From: Pseudomonas citri
GTDB taxonomy: Bacteria; Pseudomonadota; Gammaproteobacteria; Pseudomonadales; Pseudomonadaceae
DNA: 64,000 nt
Assembly: GCF_025336485.1 (NCBI RefSeq)
Contig: NZ_JAODAB010000008.1
Location: 62,001 to 126,000, forward strand
Direction of reading: 5' to 3'
The notes under the pieces were generated by a model, which searched no databases, was not told the DNA's origin, and saw nothing but the letters and a program-made list of their open reading frames with translations. Of this stretch, positions 39,510-49,709 are shown in pieces. A program made the translations under genes and the position numbers. Each line of letters starts with the position of its first letter. Position 1 is the stretch's first letter.

Positions 39510-40667
39510 ATGAAGAAGATCCAATGCGCCGAACGCCATGACTGGAAACAGACCGCCGAGAACCTCGGCTTTCTGTTCCACACCATCGACGGCGAACCTT
39601 ATTGGGACGAGCGCGCGTACTACCAGTTCACCCTCAGGCAGATCGAGGACGATCTCGAAGACCCGACCAACGAGCTCCATGAGATGTGCATGGACCTGGT
39701 GGCCAGGGTGGTGCAGAGCGAGGAACTGCTGGAGCGCCTGAGCATTCCCGCACCGTACTTCGACCTGGTGCGCACGTCATGGCTCGAAGGCCATCCGCAC
39801 CTGTACGGGCGCATGGATTTCTCCTACAACGGCAACGGCCCGGCCAAGCTGCTGGAGCTCAACTACGACACGCCGACCAGCCTGTACGAGGCGGCGGCGT
39901 TCCAGTGGGGCTGGCTGGAGCAATGCATCGAGCGCGGCCTGCTGCCGGCCCATGTGGACCAGTTCAACAGCATCGACACCAAGCTGCACCAGGCCTTTGC
40001 CCAGCTGCAACTCACGAAGCCCTTTTACTTCGCCTCGATGAAAGACTCGGTGGAAGACAAGGGCACCACCGACTATCTGCGCCTGATCGCGGAAAAAGTC
40101 GGTATCGAGTCGCGGCACATCGACATCGAGGACATCGGCCTCAACAGTGAAGGGCGTTTCGTCGACCTGCAAGAGCGCTGGATTCCCCACCTGTTCAAGC
40201 TGCACGCCTGGGAGTTCATCTTCCACGAGCCGTTCGGCGAGGCGATTGCCCAGAGCGACACGCAGTTTTTTGAGCCGGCCTGGAAGTCGATCATCTCCAA
40301 CAAAGGCATCCTGCCGTTGCTGTGGGAGTTCCACAAAGGCCACCCGAACCTGCTCGCGGCCCACCTGGATAGCGACACGGGCAAAGCGGTGCCCAAGGGC
40401 TGGGTGCGCAAGCCGTATTTTTCCCGGGAAGGGGCGAACATCGAGCTACAGACCGCTGACGGTGTGATCGTCAAGGAAGACGGGCCCTACACCGATGCAC
40501 CGTTCATCCTCCAGGAACTCGCGCCCCTGCCACGGTTTGGCGACAGCTACACATTGATCGGCTCCTGGGTCATCGGCGATCAGGCCGCCGGTATTGGCGT
40601 GCGGGAAGACAACAGCCTGATCACCAAGGATTCCAGCCGGTTCTTGCCGCATTTGATCCTCGATTGA
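39510..40667 (+). CDS. yjfC: Glutathionylspermidine synthase-family ATP-grasp protein (YjfC-like)
   Basis: 385 residues corresponding to the synthetase half of GspSA; no amidase domain. Family blocks: YNGNGPAKLLELNYDTPTSL, FEPAWKSIISNKGILPLLWE, and the end GSWVIGDQAAGIGVREDNSL. An ATP-dependent peptide-bond ligase on an unknown acceptor (spermidine or a protein) is likely. Last gene of the PspA operon. Confidence 0.9.
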   Translation: MKKIQCAERHDWKQTAENLGFLFHTIDGEPYWDERAYYQFTLRQIEDDLEDPTNELHEMCMDLVARVVQSEELLERLSIPAPYFDLVRTSWLEGHPHLYGRMDFSYNGNGPAKLLELNYDTPTSLYEAAAFQWGWLEQCIERGLLPAHVDQFNSIDTKLHQAFAQLQLTKPFYFASMKDSVEDKGTTDYLRLIAEKVGIESRHIDIEDIGLNSEGRFVDLQERWIPHLFKLHAWEFIFHEPFGEAIAQSDTQFFEPAWKSIISNKGILPLLWEFHKGHPNLLAAHLDSDTGKAVPKGWVRKPYFSREGANIELQTADGVIVKEDGPYTDAPFILQELAPLPRFGDSYTLIGSWVIGDQAAGIGVREDNSLITKDSSRFLPHLILD

Positions 40668-40747
40668 TTGCTTAGTCCCACAGGGACTGGTGCTTACCTG
40701 CCCCCAGGGTGTGTTTCCATAGGTTCAGGTGTTCGCCAAGATCATTT

Positions 40748-41680
40748 TCAGGTCCACCAGTACCGCACCAAATGGAAGAAGATCGGCGCGGCGAAGCACA
40801 CCGAGTCCAAGCGGTCGAGCATGCCGCCGTGGCCTTCGATCATGTGGCCCCAATCCTTTACCCCACGGTCGCGCTTGATCGCCGACATGACGATGCCGCC
40901 GGCAAAGCCGAGCAGGTTGATCAGCAAGGCGATGAGGAACGACTGCCATGGATTGAACGGCGTGATCCACCACAGCGCGCCGCCGATCAACGAGGCGAGG
41001 AAAATGCCGCCGGCAAAACCTTCCACGGTTTTTGACGGCGACAGGTTCGGCGCGATCTTGTGCTTGCCGAACAACTTTCCGCACACGTACTGCAACACAT
41101 CCGACAGCTGCACCACGATCACCAAATAGGCGATCAACAACAGGTTGCGCCCTTCGAACCCGGCGATATCCAACGTCAGCAATGCCGGTACGAAAGAGAT
41201 GCAGAACACCGCGATCATCAGCCCCCACTGGACCTTGGAAGCACGCTCCAGGAAGTGCGTGCTGTCGCCGCCCAGGGACGCCAGGATCGGCAGCAGCAGG
41301 AACACATACACCGGGATGAAAATCGAAAACAGCCCGTACCAGTCGTAGTAGATCAGCAGGTATTGCAGCGGCAGCGCCAGGTAGAACGCCGCTACCAGCG
41401 CCGGGTAGTCACTGCGCCGTGTGGGCGTCAGGGTCAGGAATTCCCGCAGGGCGTAGAACGACACCGCGTAGAACAGCAGGATCACCGCCGCGTTGCCGAG
41501 CCAGAACGCAATGCCGATCACCAGCACCATGACCCACCAGGCATTGATCCGCGCGTTGAGGTTGTCGATGACCGAGTTCGGCGCGCCACGGGTCTTGAGC
41601 TTGAGAATGAAGCCGATCAGCGACGCCAGCACCAGAATCGCGCCGATCCCGCCAAACAACATCAGGGTATATCGATCCAT
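40748..41680 (-). CDS. CDP-diacylglycerol synthase-like phosphatidate cytidylyltransferase
   Basis: 310-residue polytopic membrane protein activating phosphatidic acid with CTP. Signature LSPSKTVEGFAGG and the terminal KRDRGVKDWGHMIEGHGG segment with LDRLDS. It is a second, operon-specific CdsA, equivalent to YnbB in the E. coli ynbABCD set. Last of six minus-strand lipid genes. Confidence 0.92.
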   Translation of the reverse strand: MDRYTLMLFGGIGAILVLASLIGFILKLKTRGAPNSVIDNLNARINAWWVMVLVIGIAFWLGNAAVILLFYAVSFYALREFLTLTPTRRSDYPALVAAFYLALPLQYLLIYYDWYGLFSIFIPVYVFLLLPILASLGGDSTHFLERASKVQWGLMIAVFCISFVPALLTLDIAGFEGRNLLLIAYLVIVVQLSDVLQYVCGKLFGKHKIAPNLSPSKTVEGFAGGIFLASLIGGALWWITPFNPWQSFLIALLINLLGFAGGIVMSAIKRDRGVKDWGHMIEGHGGMLDRLDSVCFAAPIFFHLVRYWWT

Positions 41681-41681
41681 G

Positions 41682-42302
41682 TCAGACGTGCTCCGGGGCC
41701 AGTGCCAGCAGCGCGGCGCGGCTGCGTTCTAGAAATTGCTCTTTGCTTTCACCTTCTTCGATGCACAGCGGCGCGCCGAAACTGGTGGTGCACAACAGCG
41801 GCAAAGGCAGCACACGGCCCTTGGGCATGACGCGGTTGAGGTTGGCGATCCACACCGGGATCACCTCGACCTCGGGGTGGTTTTTCATCAAGTGATAGAT
41901 TCCGCTCTTGAATGGCAGCAAGCCTTCGTCCGGGTTGCGCGTGCCTTCGGGGAAGATGATCAGCGAGTCGCCTTGTTCCAGCGCTTCGAGCATCGGCTGC
42001 AAGGGATTGTAGGATGGGTCCTTGCGCTCACGGTCCACCAGCACGCCGTTGAACACCCGGTTGATGATGTAGCGGCGCAATGGACTTTTCTGCCAATAGT
42101 CGGAACCTGCCACCGGCCGGGTGAGCTTGCGCAGCGCCGGCGGCAAGGAGGCCCAGAGCAGGACGAAGTCACCGTGGCTGCTGTGGTTGGCGAAGTAGAT
42201 CCGCTGTACCGGCTTCGGCGCACAGCCGAGCCACAGGCTGCGAGCACCCGTGACCATGCGGGCGGCGGAGGTGATGAGGTGGGCGACCACGGGTTCTAGC
42301 AT
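41682..42302 (-). CDS. 1-acyl-sn-glycerol-3-phosphate acyltransferase (PlsC-like)
   Basis: 206 residues. Acyltransferase motifs NHSSHGD (His40, Asp45) and FPEGTR are intact. Supplies phosphatidic acid to the adjacent CdsA-like enzyme, 1 bp apart. Confidence 0.9.
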   Translation of the reverse strand: MLEPVVAHLITSAARMVTGARSLWLGCAPKPVQRIYFANHSSHGDFVLLWASLPPALRKLTRPVAGSDYWQKSPLRRYIINRVFNGVLVDRERKDPSYNPLQPMLEALEQGDSLIIFPEGTRNPDEGLLPFKSGIYHLMKNHPEVEVIPVWIANLNRVMPKGRVLPLPLLCTTSFGAPLCIEEGESKEQFLERSRAALLALAPEHV

Positions 42303-42311
42303 GAGGATTCC

Positions 42312-42767
42312 TTATCCTGAAAAAGCTAACCAAGGGCTGGCCAGGATGAAGCCCAGCGTCAAGACAACTTGTGCGGCCAACAACAGCGACTGTGCGCGCA
42401 GCAACCGCAAGGCGCCACGGCTGCGTTCGTTCCAGGGACGGCCACCGCGTTCAGCCGGTTGCAGGCCAAGGGTAGTGAGCGCCTGATCCAGTGCCAGGGT
42501 ACGCTCGGCCAATGGCTGAATACCGTCCGCCACGCGTTGGAACAGGTCGGCATCGAACGCCACGCGTAGTGCCCAGTATTTTTGCAACACGCCGAGGCTG
42601 AACAGCACAGCACTGAAAAGCAGCAGCCAGGGATCGACGCTGCCCACCAGCCATTGCCCCAAACCCAGCAGCGCCGCCAGCAGCGTTAGCCCGGTGGACA
42701 ACTGGTCCAGCGAATGCCCGCGGCGCAACAGGCTCGCCACGCTGTGGAGTTCCATGTCACTGCTCAT
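42312..42767 (-). CDS. Small membrane protein of the lipid operon
   Basis: About 151 residues; two adjacent N-terminal membrane helices (STGLTLLAALLGLGQWLVG, LLLFSAVLFSLGVLQKYWAL), a helical cytoplasmic or periplasmic stretch, and a C-terminal helix (AQVVLTLGFILASPWLAF). No known domain. Overlaps the phosphatase gene by 11 bp if ATG 42767 is used; ATG 42755 is an alternative. Confidence 0.72.
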   Translation of the reverse strand: MSSDMELHSVASLLRRGHSLDQLSTGLTLLAALLGLGQWLVGSVDPWLLLFSAVLFSLGVLQKYWALRVAFDADLFQRVADGIQPLAERTLALDQALTTLGLQPAERGGRPWNERSRGALRLLRAQSLLLAAQVVLTLGFILASPWLAFSG

Positions 42768-44094
42768 GGGCAAGGCCTAGGGCGAACTGCGCCAGCGCTT
42801 CACGGTGCGCGGCATGCAAGACGATGTGCGGGCGGGCGCGCTTGATCTGTACGATCGCCGCATCGACACTCGCCGCCCGGCCGCTGTGCAGCAACCAGGC
42901 GATCACCGCCGTAGCGCTGCGCGAATAGCCCAAGGCGCAGCAGACCAGCAGCGGCCCGTGCTGGCGCAAGCTTTCGATGGCCTCTGCCGCTTTCAGGCAC
43001 TGCGCGGCGGTCGGCGCCGTCAGGTCGAGTACCGGCAACGAGCGATAGGCGATCGCGCTGCTGTTCATCGACAACTCGGCGCAAAGGTCGAGCACGCCGG
43101 TAAACGCGCTGTCTTTCAACTCCATCGGCGTGGGAACCCGCCCGAGCCAGACGCCATCCGCCACCTCATCCGGCTGCGGATGCTGGCGCGTCCACCACCG
43201 GGAATTGATCCACGCCGCCGCCAGGTAAGGCGCCAGCAACCAACGCACCGCCGGGCTCAGCCGGCCATCTTCACGCTTCTGAAAACCGTCGGCACCGAAC
43301 ACCAGGTAATTCAGCGCCACCATGAGCACTGCCACCGCCGGCCAGATCAGCCACAGCCAGGCACCGCCCCAGGCAAACGCCGGGATGAACATCACCGCCG
43401 CGCCCAAGCCATAACGCAAGGCCAGGCGCCGACGGGCAGGGTCTGTCGCCAGGCGCGCACTCAGCAGCGGACTCGGCCGATCCAGCGGCCACAGCCAGAC
43501 ACATAGCCAACCGGCCAACGCGCCCGTGGGCAGGTCAATAAAGTGATGTTGATAAGTGGTCAGCACCGACACGCCAATCAGCGCGAACCAAACGTGCATC
43601 AAGCCGCGCCAGATTCCCCGCAAGTGGCGCTGATAGCAGACCCAGAGGATCACCAACAGCGCGATGTGCAGCGACGGCGCCTGGTTGAACGGCTTGTCGA
43701 AACCCGCCAGCACTTCGAACAACCAACCAAACAGCCCATCCATTTCTGGCCGGGGGAAGGTGAAGCGCAGCGGCCAGAGCAGGAAGCAACTGACCGCGAT
43801 CGCCTGGGCCGTGAGCAGGCGCAAGGCGTGGCGCTTGAGTTCTTCGCGGCTGGTAGGCAAGAGCAAGGACAAACCGTACAGCAAGTCGATCGACCAATAG
43901 GGCACGATGGTCCAGGCCATGAACGGTATATGGCTTTCCCAGCCGAACACCAGCGTGCCGACGTCGTCGCGCTGGGAGGTGACCCAGGTGGCGAAGCCGT
44001 AGGTGGTGAAGAACAGCGGCGCCAGCAACAGCAGCCACAGCACCGCCGGTTTCAGCAGTGCGGGTTCGCGGGCCGGGGTGATGACGGCGCTCAT
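42757..44094 (-). CDS. PAP2 phosphatase fused to dual-specificity phosphatase (YnbD-like)
   Basis: 445 residues. N-terminal PAP2-type integral membrane region with PSLH (140-143) and YQHHFIDLPTG, then a C-terminal cytosolic dual-specificity/tyrosine phosphatase domain with CALGYSRS (Cx5R). Likely removes a phosphate from a lipid head-group intermediate. ATGA overlap with the hydrolase/methyltransferase gene fixes the start at 44094. Confidence 0.88.
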   Translation of the reverse strand: MSAVITPAREPALLKPAVLWLLLLAPLFFTTYGFATWVTSQRDDVGTLVFGWESHIPFMAWTIVPYWSIDLLYGLSLLLPTSREELKRHALRLLTAQAIAVSCFLLWPLRFTFPRPEMDGLFGWLFEVLAGFDKPFNQAPSLHIALLVILWVCYQRHLRGIWRGLMHVWFALIGVSVLTTYQHHFIDLPTGALAGWLCVWLWPLDRPSPLLSARLATDPARRRLALRYGLGAAVMFIPAFAWGGAWLWLIWPAVAVLMVALNYLVFGADGFQKREDGRLSPAVRWLLAPYLAAAWINSRWWTRQHPQPDEVADGVWLGRVPTPMELKDSAFTGVLDLCAELSMNSSAIAYRSLPVLDLTAPTAAQCLKAAEAIESLRQHGPLLVCCALGYSRSATAVIAWLLHSGRAASVDAAIVQIKRARPHIVLHAAHREALAQFALGLAHEQ

Positions 44095-45851
44095 CACTGC
44101 ACTCGCTGCGCCAGCGAAACGCTGAAGATGCCCCACTCATCGACCCGTAGGGTGATCTTGCGAAAGCCTGCCGCCTCCACCAATTGATCCATTTCCGCCT
44201 GGGTGCGCCGACGCATCACCCAGGCTTGCCCGGCGCGGTGGCTGGTGAGGGCGCGGGCGATCAGCTCCAGTTGCGGGTGCCACGGTTGGCCGGTGTAGAC
44301 CAGGAAACCACCGGGCTCCACCGCTTCGGCCAGGCCCGCGAGGGAGTTGCCGACCATCTGGTTGTCGGCGAACAACTCGTACAGGCCGGACACCACGGCG
44401 AGGGTCGGCTTGGGTTCCAGGGCGGCCAGGTCCTGGCGATCGAAAGCGTCGCCCTTGACGAAGCGCGCGATGTCGCCCAGGCCTTTTTCAACGATCAAGG
44501 CACTGCCGTCGCGTACGTTGATGTCGCTGTAGTCGCGCAGCAGGATCGACTCGGGCAGCGGATTGACGCCGTGCAGCGCTTCAAGAATGTAACGGCCATG
44601 GCCGGCGGCGATGTCGACGATGCGCACTTCGCGGTTCTCTGCGCGCAGCTTGCCCATCGCCAGGCGCAGCAGCTCCTCGACGTTCAGCTTGCGCTGGCGA
44701 ATACCGCGCCAGCCGATGGAATTCAGGTAGTTCTTGTCGATCATCCGTCCCAGTGCCGAGGTGCCGGTGGGGATGTTGCGGTAGACGTAATCCAGGGTGC
44801 TGCCGGAGTCGAACCCGGTGTCGAAGCCCAACTTGACCCCATCCGACATCGTGCTGCCAAAGCGCATGCTGGCGCGGGTCATGCGCCAGTACAGGTCACG
44901 CGGCGAATTGTGCGGCAGGGGCGTGGCGAGGGATTCGGCTTCGGCGCAGGTCGCGCCCAGGCGATCGGCCTCCAGCAGGGAAGGGCGCTCCAGTGGGTGG
45001 GCAAAGTTTTGCAGAATGAAGCGGCGGGCGCTGGCGATGGCCGGCGCGCGGTTTTTCTCGCCGAGGGTGTCGTGGAAGAACCCCGGCAGGATGTGTTTTT
45101 CCTTGTGCAGGCTGCCCAGGCGTTCGAAGAACTGCTCCTGGGGTTTGCGCTGCACCACGAAGTCGGAACCTGAGATCAGCAGTTGCGTCGGCACCTGGAT
45201 CGCCTGGGCGTCGGCCACCACGCGGTCGGCGGCTTCGTAGAGGCCCAGCAGCACGTTCACCGAAATGGCCTTGGTGATCAGCGGATCGCTGTCGTAGGAC
45301 GCCACCCGCTCCGGGTCATGGCTGAGGAATTGCGCCTTGACGTAGCTGTTGACGAAAAAGTTGCCGCGAAACTTGCGCAGCAGCGCCAGGCCCGGGCGGG
45401 CGAACGGCACATAGAGCTTGACCTTGAACGCCGGCGAGGCCAGCACCAGCGAGCGAATGCGCGGCGCGTAGTCGTGGACCCAGGTGGACACGATCACCGC
45501 GCCGACGCTCTGGGCAACCACGGCAATGTCCGACTCGTCGATCCGGTGGGTGGCGCCGATGTGGTCGCAGAAGGTCTGCACGTCCCGGGCGCTGGTGGCG
45601 AAGCTCGGGCTGTCGCCACGCTCGCCGGGGGACTTGCCGTGGCCGCGGGCATCCCAGGCGAAGAAGTCGAAGCCGGGCAGGTCCAGCTCGTCCACCAGGT
45701 GGGCGATGCGCCCGGAGTGTTCGTGACCACGGTGAAACAGCAACACCGCCTGGCGGGGTTCGGCCGGATCTTGCGTGACGGCCGGCCAGTGCCGGTAGAA
45801 CAACTCCACGCCATCATGGGTGGTGAACGTCAGTTCCTGGGCTTCGCGCAT
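44094..45851 (-). CDS. Bifunctional alpha/beta-hydrolase and SAM methyltransferase (YnbC-like)
   Basis: 585 residues. N-terminal lysophospholipase-like alpha/beta hydrolase with nucleophile Ser115 (AQSVG) and AWDARGHGKSPG; C-terminal class I methyltransferase with VDIAAGHGRYILEAL. The same fusion occurs in E. coli YnbC. Proposed to trim or methylate a phospholipid. Preceded by the CDP-alcohol transferase gene. Confidence 0.88.
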   Translation of the reverse strand: MREAQELTFTTHDGVELFYRHWPAVTQDPAEPRQAVLLFHRGHEHSGRIAHLVDELDLPGFDFFAWDARGHGKSPGERGDSPSFATSARDVQTFCDHIGATHRIDESDIAVVAQSVGAVIVSTWVHDYAPRIRSLVLASPAFKVKLYVPFARPGLALLRKFRGNFFVNSYVKAQFLSHDPERVASYDSDPLITKAISVNVLLGLYEAADRVVADAQAIQVPTQLLISGSDFVVQRKPQEQFFERLGSLHKEKHILPGFFHDTLGEKNRAPAIASARRFILQNFAHPLERPSLLEADRLGATCAEAESLATPLPHNSPRDLYWRMTRASMRFGSTMSDGVKLGFDTGFDSGSTLDYVYRNIPTGTSALGRMIDKNYLNSIGWRGIRQRKLNVEELLRLAMGKLRAENREVRIVDIAAGHGRYILEALHGVNPLPESILLRDYSDINVRDGSALIVEKGLGDIARFVKGDAFDRQDLAALEPKPTLAVVSGLYELFADNQMVGNSLAGLAEAVEPGGFLVYTGQPWHPQLELIARALTSHRAGQAWVMRRRTQAEMDQLVEAAGFRKITLRVDEWGIFSVSLAQRVQ

Positions 45852-45861
45852 TGCAATTTCC

Positions 45862-46485
45862 TTATGCTGAGGGAGCGTTATTTTTCACTTGGGCCAAACC
45901 CTGGCGAACCCGGTTGACCAAGGTATAAACCAGCAGGGCGGCCACCACCGCCATCACCCCATTGACCCAACCGGCCCCGAGCCAGCCCAGGGCAATACCG
46001 GTGGCCAACACGCCACACACGAAGGCGCGATCACTCTTGCCCATGGGCCCGTCATAGCGCCGCGAAGCCCCGACCATCGCCCCCAAGACGCCTGCGTATT
46101 CGCTGAACAACGCCAACAGCGTGACCGACAACACGAGCAACAGGCTGACATCGGGAATCAGGGCAAAAGGCAGGATCAACGCCGCGTCGGCGATGATATC
46201 GCATAGCTCATTGAGGTAGGCGCCCAGATGCGATTGCTGGCCAAACTCCCGGGCCAGCATGCCGTCCACGGCGTTGAGCGCCATGCGCAGGAACATCCAG
46301 GCCGGCACCAGGGCGAACACCCACGGATGACTGGCAAACCAGGCGATGAAGGCACCCACCAGCACGGAAGCGATGCCCGCGAGCAGCGTCACCTGGTTCG
46401 CCGTAACGCCCTTGTCGTAGAGGCGCTGGACCGTGGGGCGCAGCAGGTTCTGGAAGGCGGGTTTGAGTTGGTAAATGGAGGGCAT
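45862..46485 (-). CDS. CDP-alcohol phosphatidyltransferase-family protein with variant motif (YnbA-like)
   Basis: 207-residue membrane protein with about six helices. The CDP-alcohol phosphotransferase motif D-x2-DG-x2-AR-x8-G-x3-D-x3-D is present as Asn71, Asp74-Gly75, Ala78-Arg79, Gly88, Asn92, Asp96, so two of the four metal-binding Asp are Asn. First gene of the lipid operon, which supplies its own CDP-diacylglycerol. Product unknown. Confidence 0.88.
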   Translation of the reverse strand: MPSIYQLKPAFQNLLRPTVQRLYDKGVTANQVTLLAGIASVLVGAFIAWFASHPWVFALVPAWMFLRMALNAVDGMLAREFGQQSHLGAYLNELCDIIADAALILPFALIPDVSLLLVLSVTLLALFSEYAGVLGAMVGASRRYDGPMGKSDRAFVCGVLATGIALGWLGAGWVNGVMAVVAALLVYTLVNRVRQGLAQVKNNAPSA

Positions 46486-46835
46486 TGCGGTGGCGTCTCC
46501 TGGCCGGATTCAGAGGGTGCGTCGTGCAGATGCGAGATTACGCCAGGTTGGGGGATTGCTGGCGGGTATTTCTTGAGAATGCGTGCGGGTCGGCATCTGC
46601 AAGGAACGCAAAACTCAAGAGACACCCCAAACCCGTGGCGAGGGAGCAAGCTCACTCGCCACAATGAGTCATGCCTCCTTACTCTGATCACCACCTTCCC
46701 CCTGAATCCAGCCATTAAAAAAACCACCCCTTTGGCACCGATAACATCGTTTCTCGGCGCCGGGGCTTTTCCCTATATTGGCCGTCAGATCCAGTGGATG
46801 GCTCAACATCCACGCCTTCAGCGTGAGTAGTCGCA
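46486..46835. other. Divergent intergenic region
   Basis: 350 bp between the lipid operon and the PLP-enzyme gene. It holds one REP palindrome (46635-46662) and, at 46710-46800, AT-richer sequence that probably carries the plus-strand promoter. No gene seen. Confidence 0.55.
46635..46662. repeat. REP palindrome
   Basis: GTGGCGAG and CTCGCCAC arms around GGAGCAAGCTCA. Confidence 0.85.
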
Positions 46836-48089
46836 ATGAACAATAAACCTGACAGCACAGGGCTTGATAACGCAGGAGCAGCCACCCGTGCGGTGTGGGG
46901 TGGGGAGCAGGTCAGGCACCCCTACAACGCCACGCAAACCCCCATCGTCGCCAGCGCCGCATACGGTTACGACGACATCGACGTCTGGTACGACGTCGCC
47001 TTGGGCAAGGCCCCCGGTTTTATCTACAGCCGTATGAGCAACCCGACCGTCGAGACCCTCGAAGCCAAGATCCGCGAGATGGAAATGGCCGAATCCGCCG
47101 TGGCCTTCAGCAGCGGCATGGCGGCCATCAGCAGCGTGCTCTACACCTTCCTGGCCCAGGGCGATCGCGTGGTGTCGACCAAGGACAGCTACGGCGGCAC
47201 CAACAAGATTTTCGAAGAATTCCTGCCGCGCACCGGCGTGACAGTGACCTTGTGCGAGACCTTCGATCATGACGACATCGAGCGCGAAATCGCCAAGGGC
47301 TGCCAGGTGCTGTACCTGGAAACGCCGACCAACCCGACCCTGAAGATCCTCGACATTCCGCGCCTGGTGGCAGCGGCCAAGCGCGTGGGCGCTTTGGTCG
47401 TGGCGGACAACACCTTTGCCACGCCGCTCAACCAGAACCCGCTGGCCTTGGGCGTGGACGTGGTTATCCACAGCGCCACCAAGTTCCTCAGCGGCCACGG
47501 CGATGTGCTCGGCGGCCTGGTGTGCGGCAGCGAAGCCTTGATGGGCAAGGTGCGTCATTACCGGGAAATCAATGGCGCGAGCCTCGACCCGTTCTCGGCC
47601 TACATGATCATCCGTGGCATGAAAACCCTGGTGCTGCGCATGCGCCAGCAACAGCACAGCGCCCGGGCCCTGGCGGAGTTCCTCTGCACCGAGCCGCTGG
47701 TGGAGTCGGTCAACTATCCAGGCTTGCCCACTCACCCGAACCACGCCGTGGCGTGTGCGCAGATGTCCGGTTTCGGCGCCATCGTCAGCTTCGTCCTGGT
47801 GGGTGGCATGGACACCGTCAAGCTGCTCCTGCCGCGCCTGCGCTTCGCCCATTGCGCCGGCAATCTGGGTGCGGTGGAAACCATCTACGGCCCGGCCCGC
47901 ACCACCAGTCATGTCGAGAACACCTTGGAAGAACGCCTGGCCCTGGGCATTTCCGAAGGGTTGGTGCGGGTGTCGGTCGGCATCGAAGACACCGACGACC
48001 TGCTGGACGATCTGAAACAGGCATTCGCCTTCGTCAAGAAGACACTCCATCCGCAACGCAATGAAACATCCGTCGAAACAGCCAACTGA
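46836..48089 (+). CDS. Transsulfuration-family PLP enzyme (cystathionine gamma-synthase/lyase-like)
   Basis: 417-residue PLP enzyme of the Cys/Met metabolism family. PLP-binding Lys in HSATKFLSGHGDVLGG, substrate Arg/Tyr block YSRMSNPTVETLE. Distinguishing gamma-synthase, gamma-lyase and methionine gamma-lyase is not possible from motifs. Its neighbours (permease, LysR, threonine synthase, homoserine dehydrogenase) suggest a role in methionine or homoserine derivative breakdown rather than the housekeeping pathway. Confidence 0.88.
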   Translation: MNNKPDSTGLDNAGAATRAVWGGEQVRHPYNATQTPIVASAAYGYDDIDVWYDVALGKAPGFIYSRMSNPTVETLEAKIREMEMAESAVAFSSGMAAISSVLYTFLAQGDRVVSTKDSYGGTNKIFEEFLPRTGVTVTLCETFDHDDIEREIAKGCQVLYLETPTNPTLKILDIPRLVAAAKRVGALVVADNTFATPLNQNPLALGVDVVIHSATKFLSGHGDVLGGLVCGSEALMGKVRHYREINGASLDPFSAYMIIRGMKTLVLRMRQQQHSARALAEFLCTEPLVESVNYPGLPTHPNHAVACAQMSGFGAIVSFVLVGGMDTVKLLLPRLRFAHCAGNLGAVETIYGPARTTSHVENTLEERLALGISEGLVRVSVGIEDTDDLLDDLKQAFAFVKKTLHPQRNETSVETAN

Positions 48090-48239
48090 AGTCTGAAAGT
48101 TGTACCCCACCACAAGGCCGTGAGTGGGGCGTTCATGAAGCAGGAATAATAATAAAACCGAGTGGCGACGTACTTTGACTCTGCCAGGCAACTTGTCGCA
48201 GATGTTAATGCGCGCCCTATGACTTTCATGAGAACAACC

Positions 48240-49664
48240 ATGTCCATAAAAGAACAACAACCTGATTCAACTTCCGGTTTTAAACAGGAAATGCAGACAC
48301 GGCATATTGTCATGTTGGCATTGGGCGGTGTCATCGGCACCGGGCTGTTTCTCACGTCCGGCTACACCGTTAACCAGGCCGGCCCCCTGGGGGCGGTGGT
48401 CGCGTACATCATCGGTGCGCTGATGGTCTACCTGGTGATGATGTGCCTGGGCGAACTGGCGGTGCAGATGCCGGAAACCGGTTCGTTCAGCACCTACGCC
48501 ACGCGTTTTCTCGGACCGGGCACCGGCTACACCGTGGCCTGGTTGTACTGGCTGACCTGGACCGTGGCCATCGGCTCCGAGTTCACCGCCGCGGGCATCC
48601 TGATGACCCGCTGGTTTCCCGACACCCCGGTGTGGATCTGGAGCGCGCTGTTCGCCGGCTTCGTGTTCCTGACCAACGTGGTTTCGGTGCGTTTGTTCGC
48701 CGAGACCGAGTTCTGGTTGTCGCTGGTCAAGGTGGTGACCGTGGTGGTGTTCTTGCTGATCGGTGGCGGGGCGATTCTCGGCCTGCTGCACATCGACCAG
48801 GCCCACAGCATCGGGTTGGGCAACTTCACCCGCGAAGGGCTGTTTCCTACCGGCTTCATGCCGATTGCCATGACACTGTTGGCGGTGTCCTTCGCGTTCT
48901 CCGGCACTGAACTGATCGGCATCGCCGCTGGCGAAACCAGAGACCCGCAGCGCAACGTACCACGGGCCATCCGCACCACCGTGCTGCGCCTGGCGGTGTT
49001 CTTCGTCGGGACCATTTTTGTCCTGGCAACCTTGCTGCCCCGCGAACAGGCCGGGCTGGTGGAAAGCCCCTTCGTCACCGTGTTCACCTACATCGGCATC
49101 CCGTACTCCGCCGACATCATGAACTTCGTGATCATCAGCGCCTTGTTGTCGGCGGCCAACTCCGGGTTGTACGCCGCATCGCGGATGCTCTGGACCCTCA
49201 GTGACCTGGGCCACCTGCCCAAGCAATTCTCGGCCTTGACCCGCCTGGGCACGCCGCTCAACGCGATCATCGTCAGCATGGCCGGTGGCGCCGCCTCGTT
49301 GCTCAGCAGCGTGTTCGCCGCCGACACCATCTACCTGGCGCTGGTGTCGATTTCCGGGCTGGCCGTGGTGGTGGTGTGGATGAGCATCGCCGCCAGCCAG
49401 ATCGGGTTCCGTCGTCACTACGTGGCCAACGGCGGCGACATTCGCGACCTCAAGTTCCGCGTGCGGGGTTATCCGTGGGTGCCGCTGGGCGCGCTGGTAT
49501 GCTGCGCCCTGGCGTGTGTCGGGATCGCCTTCGACCCTGAACAGCGGGTGGCGCTGTACTTCGGCTTGCCCTTCATCGCCTGGTGTTATTTCGTGTATTT
49601 CATTACCCGCAAGGGCCGCCAGCAACGCTTGTCGGTCGCGGCCCTGGCGCAACCGTCCAGTTGA
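48240..49664 (+). CDS. APC-family amino-acid permease
   Basis: 474 residues, twelve membrane helices; begins [20 protein letters not shown], the amino-acid transporter family signature. Size and helix pattern suit S-methylmethionine (MmuP-like) or aromatic/basic amino-acid permeases; the substrate is not resolved. The ATG at 48240 gives the usual N-terminus; the longer GTG-initiated frame adds a non-family extension. Confidence 0.9.
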   Translation: MSIKEQQPDSTSGFKQEMQTRHIVMLALGGVIGTGLFLTSGYTVNQAGPLGAVVAYIIGALMVYLVMMCLGELAVQMPETGSFSTYATRFLGPGTGYTVAWLYWLTWTVAIGSEFTAAGILMTRWFPDTPVWIWSALFAGFVFLTNVVSVRLFAETEFWLSLVKVVTVVVFLLIGGGAILGLLHIDQAHSIGLGNFTREGLFPTGFMPIAMTLLAVSFAFSGTELIGIAAGETRDPQRNVPRAIRTTVLRLAVFFVGTIFVLATLLPREQAGLVESPFVTVFTYIGIPYSADIMNFVIISALLSAANSGLYAASRMLWTLSDLGHLPKQFSALTRLGTPLNAIIVSMAGGAASLLSSVFAADTIYLALVSISGLAVVVVWMSIAASQIGFRRHYVANGGDIRDLKFRVRGYPWVPLGALVCCALACVGIAFDPEQRVALYFGLPFIAWCYFVYFITRKGRQQRLSVAALAQPSS

Positions 49665-49709
49665 AGACGTGGCAGCTGCGCTCGGTGGCGGGGTTTAAAG
49701 GTCAAGACT

